Program-made: the position numbers and the translations under genes | From: Acidobacteriota bacterium | GTDB lineage: Bacteria > Acidobacteriota > Terriglobia > Acidiferrales > UBA7541 | Direction of reading: 5' to 3' | Assembly: GCA_003225315.1 (NCBI GenBank) | Contig: QHZD01000022.1 | Location: 115,133 to 179,132, forward strand | Length of the DNA: 64,000 bases | Notes under the pieces: model-generated | What the model was told of the DNA's origin: nothing | The model's input: only the letters and a program-made list of their open reading frames with translations | The model's database searches: none | In this document: positions 53,153 through 61,698 of the stretch, piece after piece | Position numbering within the stretch: the first letter of the stretch is position 1 | Layout: every line of letters starts with the position of its first letter

Positions 53153-53172
53153 CGGACCGGTGTGTCGGTCCG
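53153..53172 (+). terminator. Hairpin after the stressosome operon
   Basis: CGGACCG and CGGTCCG form a 7-bp stem around GTGTGT, 11 bases after the regulator stop and before the convergent PilZ gene. No T-run follows, so termination efficiency is doubtful. Confidence 0.4.
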
Positions 53173-53234
53173 GTGGAGAGACGGTTTGCGCTTCAATGAA
53201 ACCCTACACCCCGATATCCCCGCAATGCTCGCGT

Positions 53235-54395
53235 TTATCGGCAGGCGCTATTGTTGAGCTTTCGCAGCTGCTGTCCGGCCGCGGTGTTGCCTTTTTTCGA
53301 CGCTGCCCGCAATAGGACCCGCGCTTGTTCACAACTCCTTGGAACGCCGTCGCCTGTCAGATATAGCTGAGCAAGGGCAGCCTCCGCAGAACTATCCCCA
53401 GCCTCTACTGCAGACCACAGCTGTTGTGCAAGGGCGCTGCGATCACTCCTCGAATGCATGTCCGGAAAATGTAATCGGGAAATCGGAAGATCTGTCTTGC
53501 GAGTGTCCGTAGGATTTCCTGCTTCAGTGGCTGATGCGGCAGATGATGCAGGGCGGGATTCATCCGGCGTCTCCGTTGAGGAAGCCTCTCGAGTTAGGTC
53601 TGGGACAGGCGGAGGGTTTCCAGGGCCAGGGTCCGAGGTCTGAATATGCAATGATGAAGAGGCTTCCCTTGGTGCATCCGAATCGCTCTTGAGTTTCTCC
53701 CCAAAGCGGATGAGCGAGCTCCCTACGCCCTGACGAACATTTCCCAAGAACAAGAAGGCCGCGAAAACGAGGGCAAAAAAGAGAATCCCCAGTGCGACAC
53801 CGCGAACCAGCGGCGCGAGAGAAGAAGGCGTCTGACTTCTCTGCGAGAATGGCGCTGACAGGCGCGCGGTCGGCGGGATATTCGAAAATCGAGGCGCTGA
53901 TAATGGGGCATGCATCGCGAGAGGACGCCTGGCATCATCCAGACTCGAAACTATCCGCGGTCGGTTGAGTGTGCTTTTCCATGCGGCGAGGCCAGGATCA
54001 ATTTCATCCTTTGAGGCATACGACGGACCTGCAGGATTGGTATCCGGAGTCACTGATTCGGCTGTTTCTGCCAGCCATTGACGAATTCCATTCTTCGCCT
54101 CCGCGGTGACTTCCGTGAAGCGCAGCCCTCCGAACTTTCTCGCGTCATCCATCCAAGCAATTTCAGCGGCGAGCTCGAGCCGCTGCGTGGGATTGGGCGA
54201 AATAGACAGACGAATTGGGCCGGGCTGACGCACCGCATTCGCGGCATGAAAAGCGAGACCCTGTTCGGAGGCGTTCAACACGATTCCCCCGCCCTCCGGC
54301 TCGAACTGGATGTAGGAGAGTCTTTCAGGTGTCTCTCTTTGCAGACTCCGGCGTTCAAGGTTCATCTTTTCCAAGAGCCTCTCGACACTGTTCAT
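53235..54395 (-). CDS. PilZ domain - transmembrane helix - Sel1-like repeat protein
   Basis: A 386-residue membrane protein. The N-terminal PilZ domain has RSLQR (RxxxR) and NASEQG (NxSxxG), so c-di-GMP binding is expected, and ends near GGLRFTEVTAEAKNGIRQWL. A disordered linker leads to one membrane helix (VRGVALGILFFALVFAAFLFLGNV). After a Ser/Pro-rich spacer come Sel1-type helices (LAQQLWSAVEAGDSSAEAALAQLYLTGDGVPRSCEQARVLLRAASKKGNTAAGQQL). The start is ATG 54395 with AGAGG upstream. The order suggests cytoplasmic c-di-GMP sensing linked to periplasmic protein contacts (inference). Confidence 0.85.
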   Translation of the reverse strand: MNSVERLLEKMNLERRSLQRETPERLSYIQFEPEGGGIVLNASEQGLAFHAANAVRQPGPIRLSISPNPTQRLELAAEIAWMDDARKFGGLRFTEVTAEAKNGIRQWLAETAESVTPDTNPAGPSYASKDEIDPGLAAWKSTLNRPRIVSSLDDARRPLAMHAPLSAPRFSNIPPTARLSAPFSQRSQTPSSLAPLVRGVALGILFFALVFAAFLFLGNVRQGVGSSLIRFGEKLKSDSDAPREASSSLHIQTSDPGPGNPPPVPDLTREASSTETPDESRPASSAASATEAGNPTDTRKTDLPISRLHFPDMHSRSDRSALAQQLWSAVEAGDSSAEAALAQLYLTGDGVPRSCEQARVLLRAASKKGNTAAGQQLRKLNNSACR

Positions 54396-54721
54396 GCGCG
54401 CGCCTCTTCTGCGCCGAAAGCATGGCCCAAACTGCGCATAAGCGATCGAACAACAAACCGATTTCGCTCCATGCAACAACCCAATTGTACATCGCAACTT
54501 TATTCTTAATTCTTGAAGGTGGTCATAACCCTTGAAATGGGTCATTCGAGCGTCCATTTCCGACGGTCTTGGAAGTTCTGGGGTTTCAGTGCGATAAGGA
54601 TAGCTGGGAAAGGCCGTTCCCCAAATGGAACTCCAACCTAATCAGGTGTTTACCTCAGAAAAATAAGGGAACGACCCGATTGCCTTGAGGTGCCGAAACT
54701 CCTTAACCTGCCTGCGGTACA
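54396..54721. other. Divergent regulatory region before the second NarL-type regulator
   Basis: About 326 bases with no gene seen. It contains the palindrome AGGTGTTTACCT (54644-54655) and an overlapping sigma-B-like promoter (54648-54672). Confidence 0.55.
54648..54672 (+). promoter_or_regulatory. Sigma-B-like promoter overlapping palindrome AGGTGTTTACCT
   Basis: GTTTAC (54648-54653), a 13-base spacer and GGGAAC (54667-54672) resemble the promoter before rsbR (GTTTAA-N15-GGGTAT). The -35-like box lies within the palindrome 54644-54655, a copy of the one at 49125-49136. Together these suggest that both signalling units are controlled by the same factors. Confidence 0.4.
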
Positions 54722-55354
54722 ATGCCCACGCGTGTATTGCTCGCTGATGATCATGCCCTCATCCGACAAGGACTGAGGGCATTACTGGAAAAACAGGGAT
54801 TTCAGGTTGTGTGCGAAGCCTCGGATGGACAGGAAGCTTTGCGCTCGGTACAGACTACGCAGCCTGACGTGGCCATCATCGACATCAGCATGCCGGTCTT
54901 GAATGGCGTCGATGCCGCTCGCGAATTGAAAAAATCATCTCCTAAGACCAAGGTGATACTGCTGACGCAACATTCGGAGGATCAATATGTCACCGAGTCG
55001 CTGCGTGCCGGAGTGAGAGGATATGTCCTGAAAAGCCAGGCGGGGGCCGATCTCGTGCACGCGATTCAAGAAGTCTGTCGCGGATCCGTATATCTCAGTC
55101 CGAACATATCGCGAGCTGTCGTTGATGCCTATCTATCCAAAACATATGTCACGACTGACCCTCTTTCGGGGCGCGAGCGCCAGGTACTTCAATTGGTCGG
55201 TGAAGGCAAGTCCACGAAGGACATTGCAGCGCATCTCGGCATTAGTGTAAAAACTGCCGAATCGCACCGGGCAAGGCTCATGAAGAAGCTGGACATCCAC
55301 GAGACAGCGAGTCTGGTTCGCTACGCTATCCGCAATGGCTTGATCCAGGCCTGA
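54722..55354 (+). CDS. NarL/FixJ-type response regulator (orphan paralogue)
   Basis: A 210-residue regulator, the same length as the one at 52.5 kb and very similar over its whole length. The receiver has phospho-acceptor Asp54 in IIDISMP. The LuxR HTH is LSGRERQVLQLVGEGKSTKDIAAHLGISVKTAESHRARLMKKLDIHETASLVRYAI. No kinase gene accompanies it. It may be phosphorylated by the stressosome kinase as a second output (inference from the paralogy and the shared upstream palindrome). The ribosome-binding site before ATG 54722 is weak. Confidence 0.92.
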   Translation: MPTRVLLADDHALIRQGLRALLEKQGFQVVCEASDGQEALRSVQTTQPDVAIIDISMPVLNGVDAARELKKSSPKTKVILLTQHSEDQYVTESLRAGVRGYVLKSQAGADLVHAIQEVCRGSVYLSPNISRAVVDAYLSKTYVTTDPLSGRERQVLQLVGEGKSTKDIAAHLGISVKTAESHRARLMKKLDIHETASLVRYAIRNGLIQA

Positions 55355-55452
55355 CGGCTGCGTCTCAGGTTAAGCCTCTGTAATGTCTCAATCATTATCC
55401 TCACTTCGAATGCATAGTTCACCGGATTGAGTTAATTTGGCGACAGGCTATG

Positions 55453-55560
55453 GTGCAGTGAAGAGAGCGGGCCGCCTCCATGGACAGGGCCCCCACCTCG
55501 ATCACCCCAAATACCGAACTGCACTGACACGGAGGCGGGCCGAACTCAAAGCATTGGAGG
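55453..55560 (+). ncRNA. Structured 5' leader of the diguanylate cyclase gene (possible riboswitch or translational switch)
   Basis: Two helices cross: GTGCAGT (55453-55459) pairs with ACTGCAC (55518-55524). CGGGCCGCCTCC (55468-55479) pairs at 11 of 12 positions with GGAGGCGGGCCG (55531-55542). The order a-b-a'-b' is a pseudoknot. CCTCCA (55475-55480) can alternatively pair with TGGAGG (55555-55560), the Shine-Dalgarno of the GGDEF gene, so the two folds are exclusive. It does not match the c-di-GMP-I consensus as I know it. No known family assigned. Confidence 0.5.
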
Positions 55561-55568
55561 TTTTTTAA

Positions 55569-56522
55569 GTGGCACACGGAGCCACGGTCGCAAGGGACAG
55601 TATGAAAACAACCCGACATTGCAAGGGAGGACCGTTCGCAGTTCAAGGACGCACGCAAATGCCGATTGGATCGAATAGATTTAGAAGTTCCCCGCGTAAG
55701 CGGTCGAGCGCCAAAAATGAAAACGATGCGTCAGACGTCGCGATCCTGAACGTGGCGGTTGATTCTGAATCAGTGTTTCGGCGCAGAGTTCCGGGCTCGT
55801 TATCTGGCAAGAGAAACAGAGCGGTTGATGACGTTTTCCATACTTTGCTTTCCGAAGCAAATCAAGAGCTCGCCAGCCTGCTGCAGGACGTACGGACAAA
55901 AGCTGGCGGCACGTCGCTTGGTGACGCCCGAAGTCAGCAGGTAAGTGAGCTATTGATACGCGCGGTCCGCTGCGCCGCGAAGCAGTACACGCTACAAGCA
56001 GAACTGGGTAATCTCGCCCTTACGGACGAGCTCACAGGCTTGTATAACCGCCGTGGTTTTATGGCCTTGGCAGAACGCCAATTGAAACTTGCGCGCCGAT
56101 CTGGTCGTGGAATGTTGCTCTTTATGATGGATGTAGACCACCTGAAACAGATCAACGACAGGCTAGGCCATTTGGAGGGCGACTGCGCGTTGGAGCGCAC
56201 GGCTGAAGTTTTGGAAGAAACATTTCGCGACTCGGATGTTGTCGCTCGTCTGGGGGGAGACGAGTTCGCTGTTCTTGCGGTTGAGGCAGCCGGGCACTGC
56301 GAGGCCACGATCAGAGCTCGTCTCTTCGAGTTATTGAAATCCATCAGCGCCAAGCAGTCTCGCTACTCGATATCTCTTAGCATGGGCGTCGCGCGATTTG
56401 ATCCGGACAGCCCAGCGTCGATCGCAGACCTGATGATGAAAGCAGACCAGGCAATGTATGAACAGAAACGACAACGATTAGCGTCCTGTTTCGAAACGGA
56501 GATTGGTTCCTGTAGCCAATAG
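55569..56522 (+). CDS. Diguanylate cyclase (GGDEF)
   Basis: Makes c-di-GMP from two GTP. It is a soluble 317-residue protein. Residues about 1-145 have no recognised sensor; 85-150 are helical. The GGDEF domain starts LTDELTGLYNRRGFMALAERQL and includes MDVDHLKQINDRLGHLEGD and the intact active site ARLGGDEFAVL. The inhibitory I-site RxxD (RDSD) is exactly five residues before GGDEF, so product inhibition is expected. ISLSMGVARFDPD and ADQAMYEQKRQ close the domain. The start is GTG 55569, eight bases after GGAGG. The leader just upstream is structured. Confidence 0.93.
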   Translation: MAHGATVARDSMKTTRHCKGGPFAVQGRTQMPIGSNRFRSSPRKRSSAKNENDASDVAILNVAVDSESVFRRRVPGSLSGKRNRAVDDVFHTLLSEANQELASLLQDVRTKAGGTSLGDARSQQVSELLIRAVRCAAKQYTLQAELGNLALTDELTGLYNRRGFMALAERQLKLARRSGRGMLLFMMDVDHLKQINDRLGHLEGDCALERTAEVLEETFRDSDVVARLGGDEFAVLAVEAAGHCEATIRARLFELLKSISAKQSRYSISLSMGVARFDPDSPASIADLMMKADQAMYEQKRQRLASCFETEIGSCSQ

Positions 56523-56639
56523 GCTTTCTGGTTTCTGGAGATCCCTCGTAGCTGGACTTCGTGTTAGTTCCCTTAGCTCTTCGGTGCCGCCCAGCCCGGT
56601 GCTGACCGACAGAAACCAGCTCACAAGGTGATAAGGCAA

Positions 56640-56957
56640 ATGCCCGCGGGATCAGGACGACTTGAAAGACGGATTCGGCTGGCTGTTCCAGTTGAGGTAT
56701 CCAGCCCTCAGGACCCGTCCGCCGCTGAACGAACCACTACGGAAAACGTTTGCTCGCTTGGAATACGCGTTCTGAGTCAACGCGCCAAAGAATTGAATGA
56801 ACGACTACTGGTCAGCTCAATTGTGGGGGATCTGCGAACTGTTGCGCGAGTTGTCTATTGTCAACGGCTGCCCGACGGACGGTTTGGAATCGGATTACAG
56901 TTTCAACGTCGGGCTGTCAGCTGGCCAAAGGAGCCGTTGCCCCGGTCGGCAAATTGA
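56640..56957 (+). CDS. PilZ-domain protein with altered second motif
   Basis: A single-domain protein of 105 residues. RLERRIRLAVPVEV contains RxxxR. The second motif, normally (D/N)xSxxG, reads NVCSLG, with Cys in place of the conserved Ser. The barrel continues LVSSIVGDLRTVARVVYCQRLPDGRFGIGLQF. Binding of c-di-GMP may be weakened or lost. The start is ATG 56640 with AAGG close upstream; GTG 56628 is an alternative. It follows the cyclase by about 120 bases on the same strand. Confidence 0.78.
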   Translation: MPAGSGRLERRIRLAVPVEVSSPQDPSAAERTTTENVCSLGIRVLSQRAKELNERLLVSSIVGDLRTVARVVYCQRLPDGRFGIGLQFQRRAVSWPKEPLPRSAN

Positions 56958-57092
56958 ATTGCGTTTACGCGGCGGATCGAGCAAGCCCCGATGCTTGATT
57001 CTTCCTGAGCATTTTCCCGATACGCAATTCAGTCGGACACCTGCTTGTCCCGAAACTTGATGGTAGGTAAATTGCCTTGCATGATCTTGCTG

Positions 57093-57112
57093 CTTGGTTC
57101 TCTCGAACCAAG
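57093..57112. repeat. Perfect hairpin upstream of the flavoprotein gene
   Basis: CTTGGTTC and GAACCAAG pair around the tetraloop TCTC. No T-run follows on either strand. It could be a protein-binding palindrome or a transcript hairpin. Confidence 0.45.
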
Positions 57113-57193
57113 GAAGCCCGGAGAGTGCACCGTAGCCTAGCCTGAAACTTGGAAATCAAATGGTAAATCCATCTCGGACTGAATGAAAAAAAC

Positions 57194-58384
57194 ATGGCGA
57201 AATGTGACGTAGCAATTGTAGGGGCCGGCCCTTATGGCTTGTCTGCGGCCGCTCATCTTCGAGCCGCCAATGGCTTGGACATTCGCGTTTTCGGCGAGCC
57301 CATGTCTTTTTGGGAAAGGCACATGCCGAAGGGGATGCTGCTTCGGTCTCCATTGGCGGGATCGCATCTTTCCGATCCTTCTCGATCTCTGACGCTGCAA
57401 GCCTATCAAAAGAAGAGTGGAAAACAGATCACCGCTCCGTTGCCGCTCTATCGCTTCACGGACTATGGACGCTGGTTCCAATCGCAGGCCGTGCCGGACT
57501 TGGATTGCAGGAAAGTTAGTCTCGTGGAGAAGAACGGAACTGGTTTCCAACTGACTCTGGAAGACGGGGAATCCTGGAAAGCGCGACGGGTGATCGTCGC
57601 GGCTGGAATTGTGCCATTCGCATGGCATCCGCCTGAGTTCAGCCATCTTCCGTTCACGTTGGCTTCGCACGCCTGCGAACACTGCGACCTCAGCCGCTTC
57701 GCAGGGAAGAGAGTTGCCGTGATCGGAGGGGGACAGAGTGCTCTGGAGTCTGCGGCATTATTGAATGAGACGGGAGCTGAAATAGAAGTGCTGGTTCGTG
57801 CTCCTTTCGTGCGCTGGCTGTGGCGCCAAAAGTGGTTTCACACATTTCGGCCGGTCGCTCGGCTCCTGTATGCGCCTCCCGATGTGGGCCAAGCGGGGCT
57901 TAGCCACATAGTGGCAAGGCCTAATGTTTTCCGGCGGCTACCACGCTCGTTGCAAGATCGGTGGGGAAAGCGCGCTATTCGTGCCGCGGGCGCCGCGTGG
58001 TTGAACCCACGTTGCGCGCCGATCCGGATCAGCACAGGCACATCCGTTGTTTCTGCTTCTCCAGTCGCGGAGCAGGTTGTTCTTAAATTGAGTGACGGCA
58101 CTGAACGGCGCGTCGACCATGTGCTGCTCGCGACCGGGTATCGCGTGGACGTCTCACGCTATCCATTCCTCAGCGGACGAATGCTGGAATCGATGCGGCG
58201 CATAAACGGTTACCCGCAGCTTGATTCTGGATTCCAAACTTCAATTCCAGGTCTCCACTTCCTTGGTGCACCCGCGGCTTGGAGCTTTGGTCCCCTCATG
58301 CGATTTGTGGCTGGATCGGAATTTGCCTCCCTCGCCGTGACGCGCGGGATCCTGGGAAACCGTAATTCGAAACGTAGTTCATGA
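57194..58384 (+). CDS. FAD/NAD(P)-binding monooxygenase-like flavoprotein
   Basis: A 396-residue class B flavoprotein-like enzyme. The FAD motif VAIVGAGPYGLSAAAHLRA is at the N-terminus (residues 6-24), and FGEPMSFWERHMPKGMLLRSPLAGSHLSDP matches the N-hydroxylating/flavin monooxygenase group. A second Rossmann motif, VAVIGGGQSALESAALLNETGAEIEVLVR, binds NAD(P)H. The C-terminal VDHVLLATGYRVDVSRYPFL contains the ATGY motif. The substrate is unknown. It ends three bases before an ATP-grasp gene, so the two likely act together on a small molecule or peptide (inference). Confidence 0.82.
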   Translation: MAKCDVAIVGAGPYGLSAAAHLRAANGLDIRVFGEPMSFWERHMPKGMLLRSPLAGSHLSDPSRSLTLQAYQKKSGKQITAPLPLYRFTDYGRWFQSQAVPDLDCRKVSLVEKNGTGFQLTLEDGESWKARRVIVAAGIVPFAWHPPEFSHLPFTLASHACEHCDLSRFAGKRVAVIGGGQSALESAALLNETGAEIEVLVRAPFVRWLWRQKWFHTFRPVARLLYAPPDVGQAGLSHIVARPNVFRRLPRSLQDRWGKRAIRAAGAAWLNPRCAPIRISTGTSVVSASPVAEQVVLKLSDGTERRVDHVLLATGYRVDVSRYPFLSGRMLESMRRINGYPQLDSGFQTSIPGLHFLGAPAAWSFGPLMRFVAGSEFASLAVTRGILGNRNSKRSS

Positions 58385-58387
58385 ATC

Positions 58388-59641
58388 ATGGCGGCCACAG
58401 CCACAATTCCAAACCGGATCGAAAGCTCGACACACGATGTGGCAATCACCCCGGGTGGCCGCGGGGCCTTAGTGATGGGCGCGGACTATCGAGCGCTCGG
58501 TGTGGTTCGAAGTCTGGGCCGACGGGGGATTCCGGTCTGGCTTATCAATCAGGGCGGTCACCTTGTGGCAAGCGCCTCAAGGTATGTTCGCCGCAGACTG
58601 CCATGGCCTGTCTGTGACGACCAGGAAAAAATTAATTACCTTCTAAGACTGTGTGCCTCCCATGATTTGAAAGGATGGGTACTAATTCCAACGGACGACC
58701 ATTCCGTTGGATTGTTATCTAACCATCACCAAGCGCTTTCTAGCAGTTATCAGGTGACGGTCCCGCCATGGGAAACGTTGCGCTGGGCATGCGATAAACG
58801 GCTTCTTTATCAGCTTGCCGAGAGGGTCCAGGTTCACCAACCCTGGACCTTTTGCCCCTCGACCCGCGAAGAACTTGCAACAATTGATTTTCCCTTTCCG
58901 GTCATTCTCAAACCCGCCTTACGTTTGCGACCAAGTAATCTCACCGTTCCTAAAGCTTGGCCTGCCCACGACCGCAAGTCGTTGCTGAAACGTTATGACG
59001 AAGCCAGCGCGTTATTCTCACAGGAAAACCTGATCATCCAAGAGATGGTTCCGGGCGGAGGCGATGCGCAGTTCTCTTACGCGGCTCTTTGTAAGGACGG
59101 ACACTCCCTGGCTTCGGTCGTGGCGCGGCGCACGCGTCAATTTCCCAGGGACTTTGGTCATTTCAGCACTTACGTTGAGACGATTGACGCGCCGGAAGTC
59201 ATCGAACCGGCCGAGCGCCTGCTAGGTGCGATGCGGTTTACTGGCCTTGCAGAAGTAGAGTTCAAAAGAGATCCCCGGAATGGTCAATTCAGCGTTCTCG
59301 ATATTAATCCGCGCGTTTGGGGCTGGCACACGCTTTCCAAACGTGCTGGAGTCGATTTTCCCTATCTTCTTTGGCTGCTCACCAGGGGCGAACCGGTTCC
59401 CCCGTTGCGCGGACGAGAAGGAGAACGCTGGGTGCACCTGATCGCCGACCTCAGGATGGCCATCGAGGAAATCTTGCGAGGCCGGCTTTCCTTGCGCGAA
59501 TACCTGTGGTCCATCCGTGGCCCAGTAGAGTCTGCCATCTTTTCCTGGGATGACCCACTTCCCGGACTTCTTGATTTACCGCTCTTCGCCTACGCTGCGT
59601 GCAAACGCCTTCTCGGCCCGAAGGAACCCTCGCGCAGTTGA
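58388..59641 (+). CDS. ATP-grasp carboxylate-amine ligase-like protein
   Basis: A 417-residue ATP-grasp protein. An N-terminal Rossmann-like part (GALVMGADYRALGVVRSLGRRGIPVWLINQ) precedes the ATP-grasp fold. Key stretches are CDKRLLYQLAERVQVHQPWTF, FPVILKPAL (ATP Lys), NLIIQEMVPGGGDAQFSYAAL, and the Mg-binding end GLAEVEFKRDPRNGQFSVLDINPRVWG. Relatives ligate amino groups to carboxylates in cell-surface or secondary metabolites. The C-terminal 80 residues are specific to this branch. It is coupled to the flavoprotein (3-base gap). Confidence 0.82.
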   Translation: MAATATIPNRIESSTHDVAITPGGRGALVMGADYRALGVVRSLGRRGIPVWLINQGGHLVASASRYVRRRLPWPVCDDQEKINYLLRLCASHDLKGWVLIPTDDHSVGLLSNHHQALSSSYQVTVPPWETLRWACDKRLLYQLAERVQVHQPWTFCPSTREELATIDFPFPVILKPALRLRPSNLTVPKAWPAHDRKSLLKRYDEASALFSQENLIIQEMVPGGGDAQFSYAALCKDGHSLASVVARRTRQFPRDFGHFSTYVETIDAPEVIEPAERLLGAMRFTGLAEVEFKRDPRNGQFSVLDINPRVWGWHTLSKRAGVDFPYLLWLLTRGEPVPPLRGREGERWVHLIADLRMAIEEILRGRLSLREYLWSIRGPVESAIFSWDDPLPGLLDLPLFAYAACKRLLGPKEPSRS

Positions 59642-59984
59642 CTCGTTTCTTCCACTCCAAGCATGGCCGCGGGCCATGCTTGCCGCCGATATTGACCCAA
59701 CATATTCCTCAGGAGTTCACCGGTTCCTGATTTGCGGTGTGAACCCTATTGTGGCGCGGGTCCGCTTTGCGTACGGTCAACCTGAACAGCCGATAAGCAG
59801 AGCCTGATAAGGGTCAGTCTTGCTGGAGATTGCGTGGGAGTCTAGGTTATGGCGTGGCGGGAGAATCCCTTCAATAGCGTTTTCTTGCAAAGGGAAGGCT
59901 GCTCTCGTCCGCCGATTGGCAATTGCTCAACCCCTGGTCTGAAACAAGCATAGAAGTCTGAAGAAGAGAAGTGGGAGGTCCAAA
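59642..59984. other. Intergenic region between the ATP-grasp gene and ugd
   Basis: About 343 bases without a recognised gene. At 59659-59681 a perfect 10-bp stem (AAGCATGGCC / GGCCATGCTT, loop GCG) stands 18 bases after the ATP-grasp stop. It lacks a T-run but is well placed to end the upstream transcript. Confidence 0.5.
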
Positions 59985-61400
59985 TTGCGAATCTCGGTAA
60001 TCGGTTGCGGATATGTGGGGTTGGTGACGGGAACTGGCCTCGCGGAGGCCGGCCATCAAGTCATCTGCACGGATAATGATCCCGAACGCATCGCTGCGCT
60101 GAAATCTGGTGTGGTGCCCATCTATGAACCGCATCTAGATACGATGCTCGCTGAGAATCGCCGCGCTCAGAAGCTCTCCTTCACCAGTGACGCCGGAGAA
60201 GCCGTGCGAGAGGGAGAAGCCATCTTTATTTGTGTCGGCACGCCTCCGCTAGAGAGTGGTGAGGCCGATCTTTCTGCCATCGATAACGTGGCGCGTCTAA
60301 TCGCCGCGGAGGCATGCGATTCGAAGTTGATTGTGGAAAAGAGCACGGTGCCCGCGCAAACGGGACAACAGTTAAAGCGCACCCTGGAAGTGTATTGCCG
60401 GAATGCTGGTGTGGAGTTTCGCGTAGCCTCCAACCCTGAGTTTCTGCGCGAAGGCACGGCTGTGGAGGATTTCCTTCACCCGGACCGCGTGGTTATTGGC
60501 GTGGAAGATGAAACCTCGGAAAAGCAACTGCGGGAGATTTACCGTCCGATCCTGGAGCGACGCCTCCTGTGCCCTGTGCACTTGAGCGGGTGTCCCTCGA
60601 CGCAATCGCCGGCGTTGGTGGTCACTACGATCAACAGCGCCGAACTCATCAAGCATGCTTCAAACTCCTTCTTGGCCATGAAGATTTCGTACGCCAACAT
60701 GATTGCTGACATGTGTGAAAAAGTAGGCGCCAACATTCAAGAAGTCACTCACGCCATGGGTTTGGATCCGCGCATCGGACCACGATTCCTGGAAGCGGGA
60801 CTCGGATTCGGCGGCTTTTGTTTGCCCAAAGATGTCCAGGCTTTTATCCAGTTGGCGGAACGCTCAGGAGTTGACTCGGGCATGTTGAAAGAGGCCGAGC
60901 GGGTGAATAAGCGCAGAATCGATCTGTTCCTGGAGAAAATCCGACAGTCGCTTTGGGTCGTAAAGGATAAGCAAGTAGGCGTGCTAGGTCTGGCCTTCAA
61001 GGCTAACACCGACGACATCCGGTTTGCGCCCTCGCTTGAGATCATTCGCCGATTGCTGACTGAGGGGGCCCAGGTGCGCGCGTACGATCAGGAGGCTATG
61101 GACAGGACTTCCGCAATATTGCCGCAGGTTCGCTATTCTCGAGAGCCTTACGAAGTAGCTGACGGTGCGGACGCACTGCTAATCCTCACCGAATGGCAGG
61201 AGTTCCGTCAGCTTGATTGGGCCCGCATCTACAGCATAATGGGCCGGCCACTGGTGATTGATGGTCGAAACCTGCTCAATCCAGGCGCGATGTTGGACCT
61301 TGGCTTCGAGTACTACAGCTTCGGTCGTCCTATTGAGGCTTTAACCCAGCACCTTATCCCCTCGCTGGATTCTGGCGCTTCGGCGAGAGCAACTGCCTAA
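59985..61400 (+). CDS. ugd: UDP-glucose 6-dehydrogenase
   Basis: NAD-dependent four-electron oxidation of UDP-glucose to UDP-glucuronate, a precursor of exopolysaccharide or LPS sugars. It has 471 residues. The N-terminal NAD motif is ISVIGCGYVGLVTGTGLAEAGH. IFICVGTPPLESGEADLSAI, VEKSTVPAQTGQQL and SNPEFLREGTAVEDFLHPDRVVIG are standard. The catalytic Cys is in GFGGFCLPKDVQA. The UDP-binding domain has VGVLGLAFKANTDDIRFAPSLEII. The start is TTG 59985 with GGGAGG seven bases upstream. Confidence 0.95.
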   Translation: MRISVIGCGYVGLVTGTGLAEAGHQVICTDNDPERIAALKSGVVPIYEPHLDTMLAENRRAQKLSFTSDAGEAVREGEAIFICVGTPPLESGEADLSAIDNVARLIAAEACDSKLIVEKSTVPAQTGQQLKRTLEVYCRNAGVEFRVASNPEFLREGTAVEDFLHPDRVVIGVEDETSEKQLREIYRPILERRLLCPVHLSGCPSTQSPALVVTTINSAELIKHASNSFLAMKISYANMIADMCEKVGANIQEVTHAMGLDPRIGPRFLEAGLGFGGFCLPKDVQAFIQLAERSGVDSGMLKEAERVNKRRIDLFLEKIRQSLWVVKDKQVGVLGLAFKANTDDIRFAPSLEIIRRLLTEGAQVRAYDQEAMDRTSAILPQVRYSREPYEVADGADALLILTEWQEFRQLDWARIYSIMGRPLVIDGRNLLNPGAMLDLGFEYYSFGRPIEALTQHLIPSLDSGASARATA

Positions 61401-61698
61401 ATACCTCCGGCTTGGTCCGTAGGTTCAGAACGCGACCTCGTTGCTCTTTCCACAAGACTCCTCCCAACAGCTTGACTCTGTAAGACTTAGACTGACAACC
61501 CTAGACGGACAAACGCTCACAGCCCGTTTTCTGGCCTTACGAGCAGTTGTCTGCCTGCAGTTCTTCCACCTATCGTCTTAATTAGGCCCCCGGCTGAGTG
61601 TCCCGACACAGGCTGATGGGAGAACTCTTCTCCCGCACTCTTTCTGCTCTTTGCCAATAAGTGTCGCGCCGGGCAACTTTCTTTGAGAGAGACGCTGC

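Noticed and set aside
61580..61690. Possible riboswitch before the lipoprotein gene (hairpin GGGAGAA-CTC-TTCTCCC at 61618-61634)
   Set aside because: Only simple hairpins are visible; the sequence does not fit the c-di-GMP-I, cobalamin or molybdenum-cofactor consensus, and alternative pairing with the ribosome-binding site was not found.
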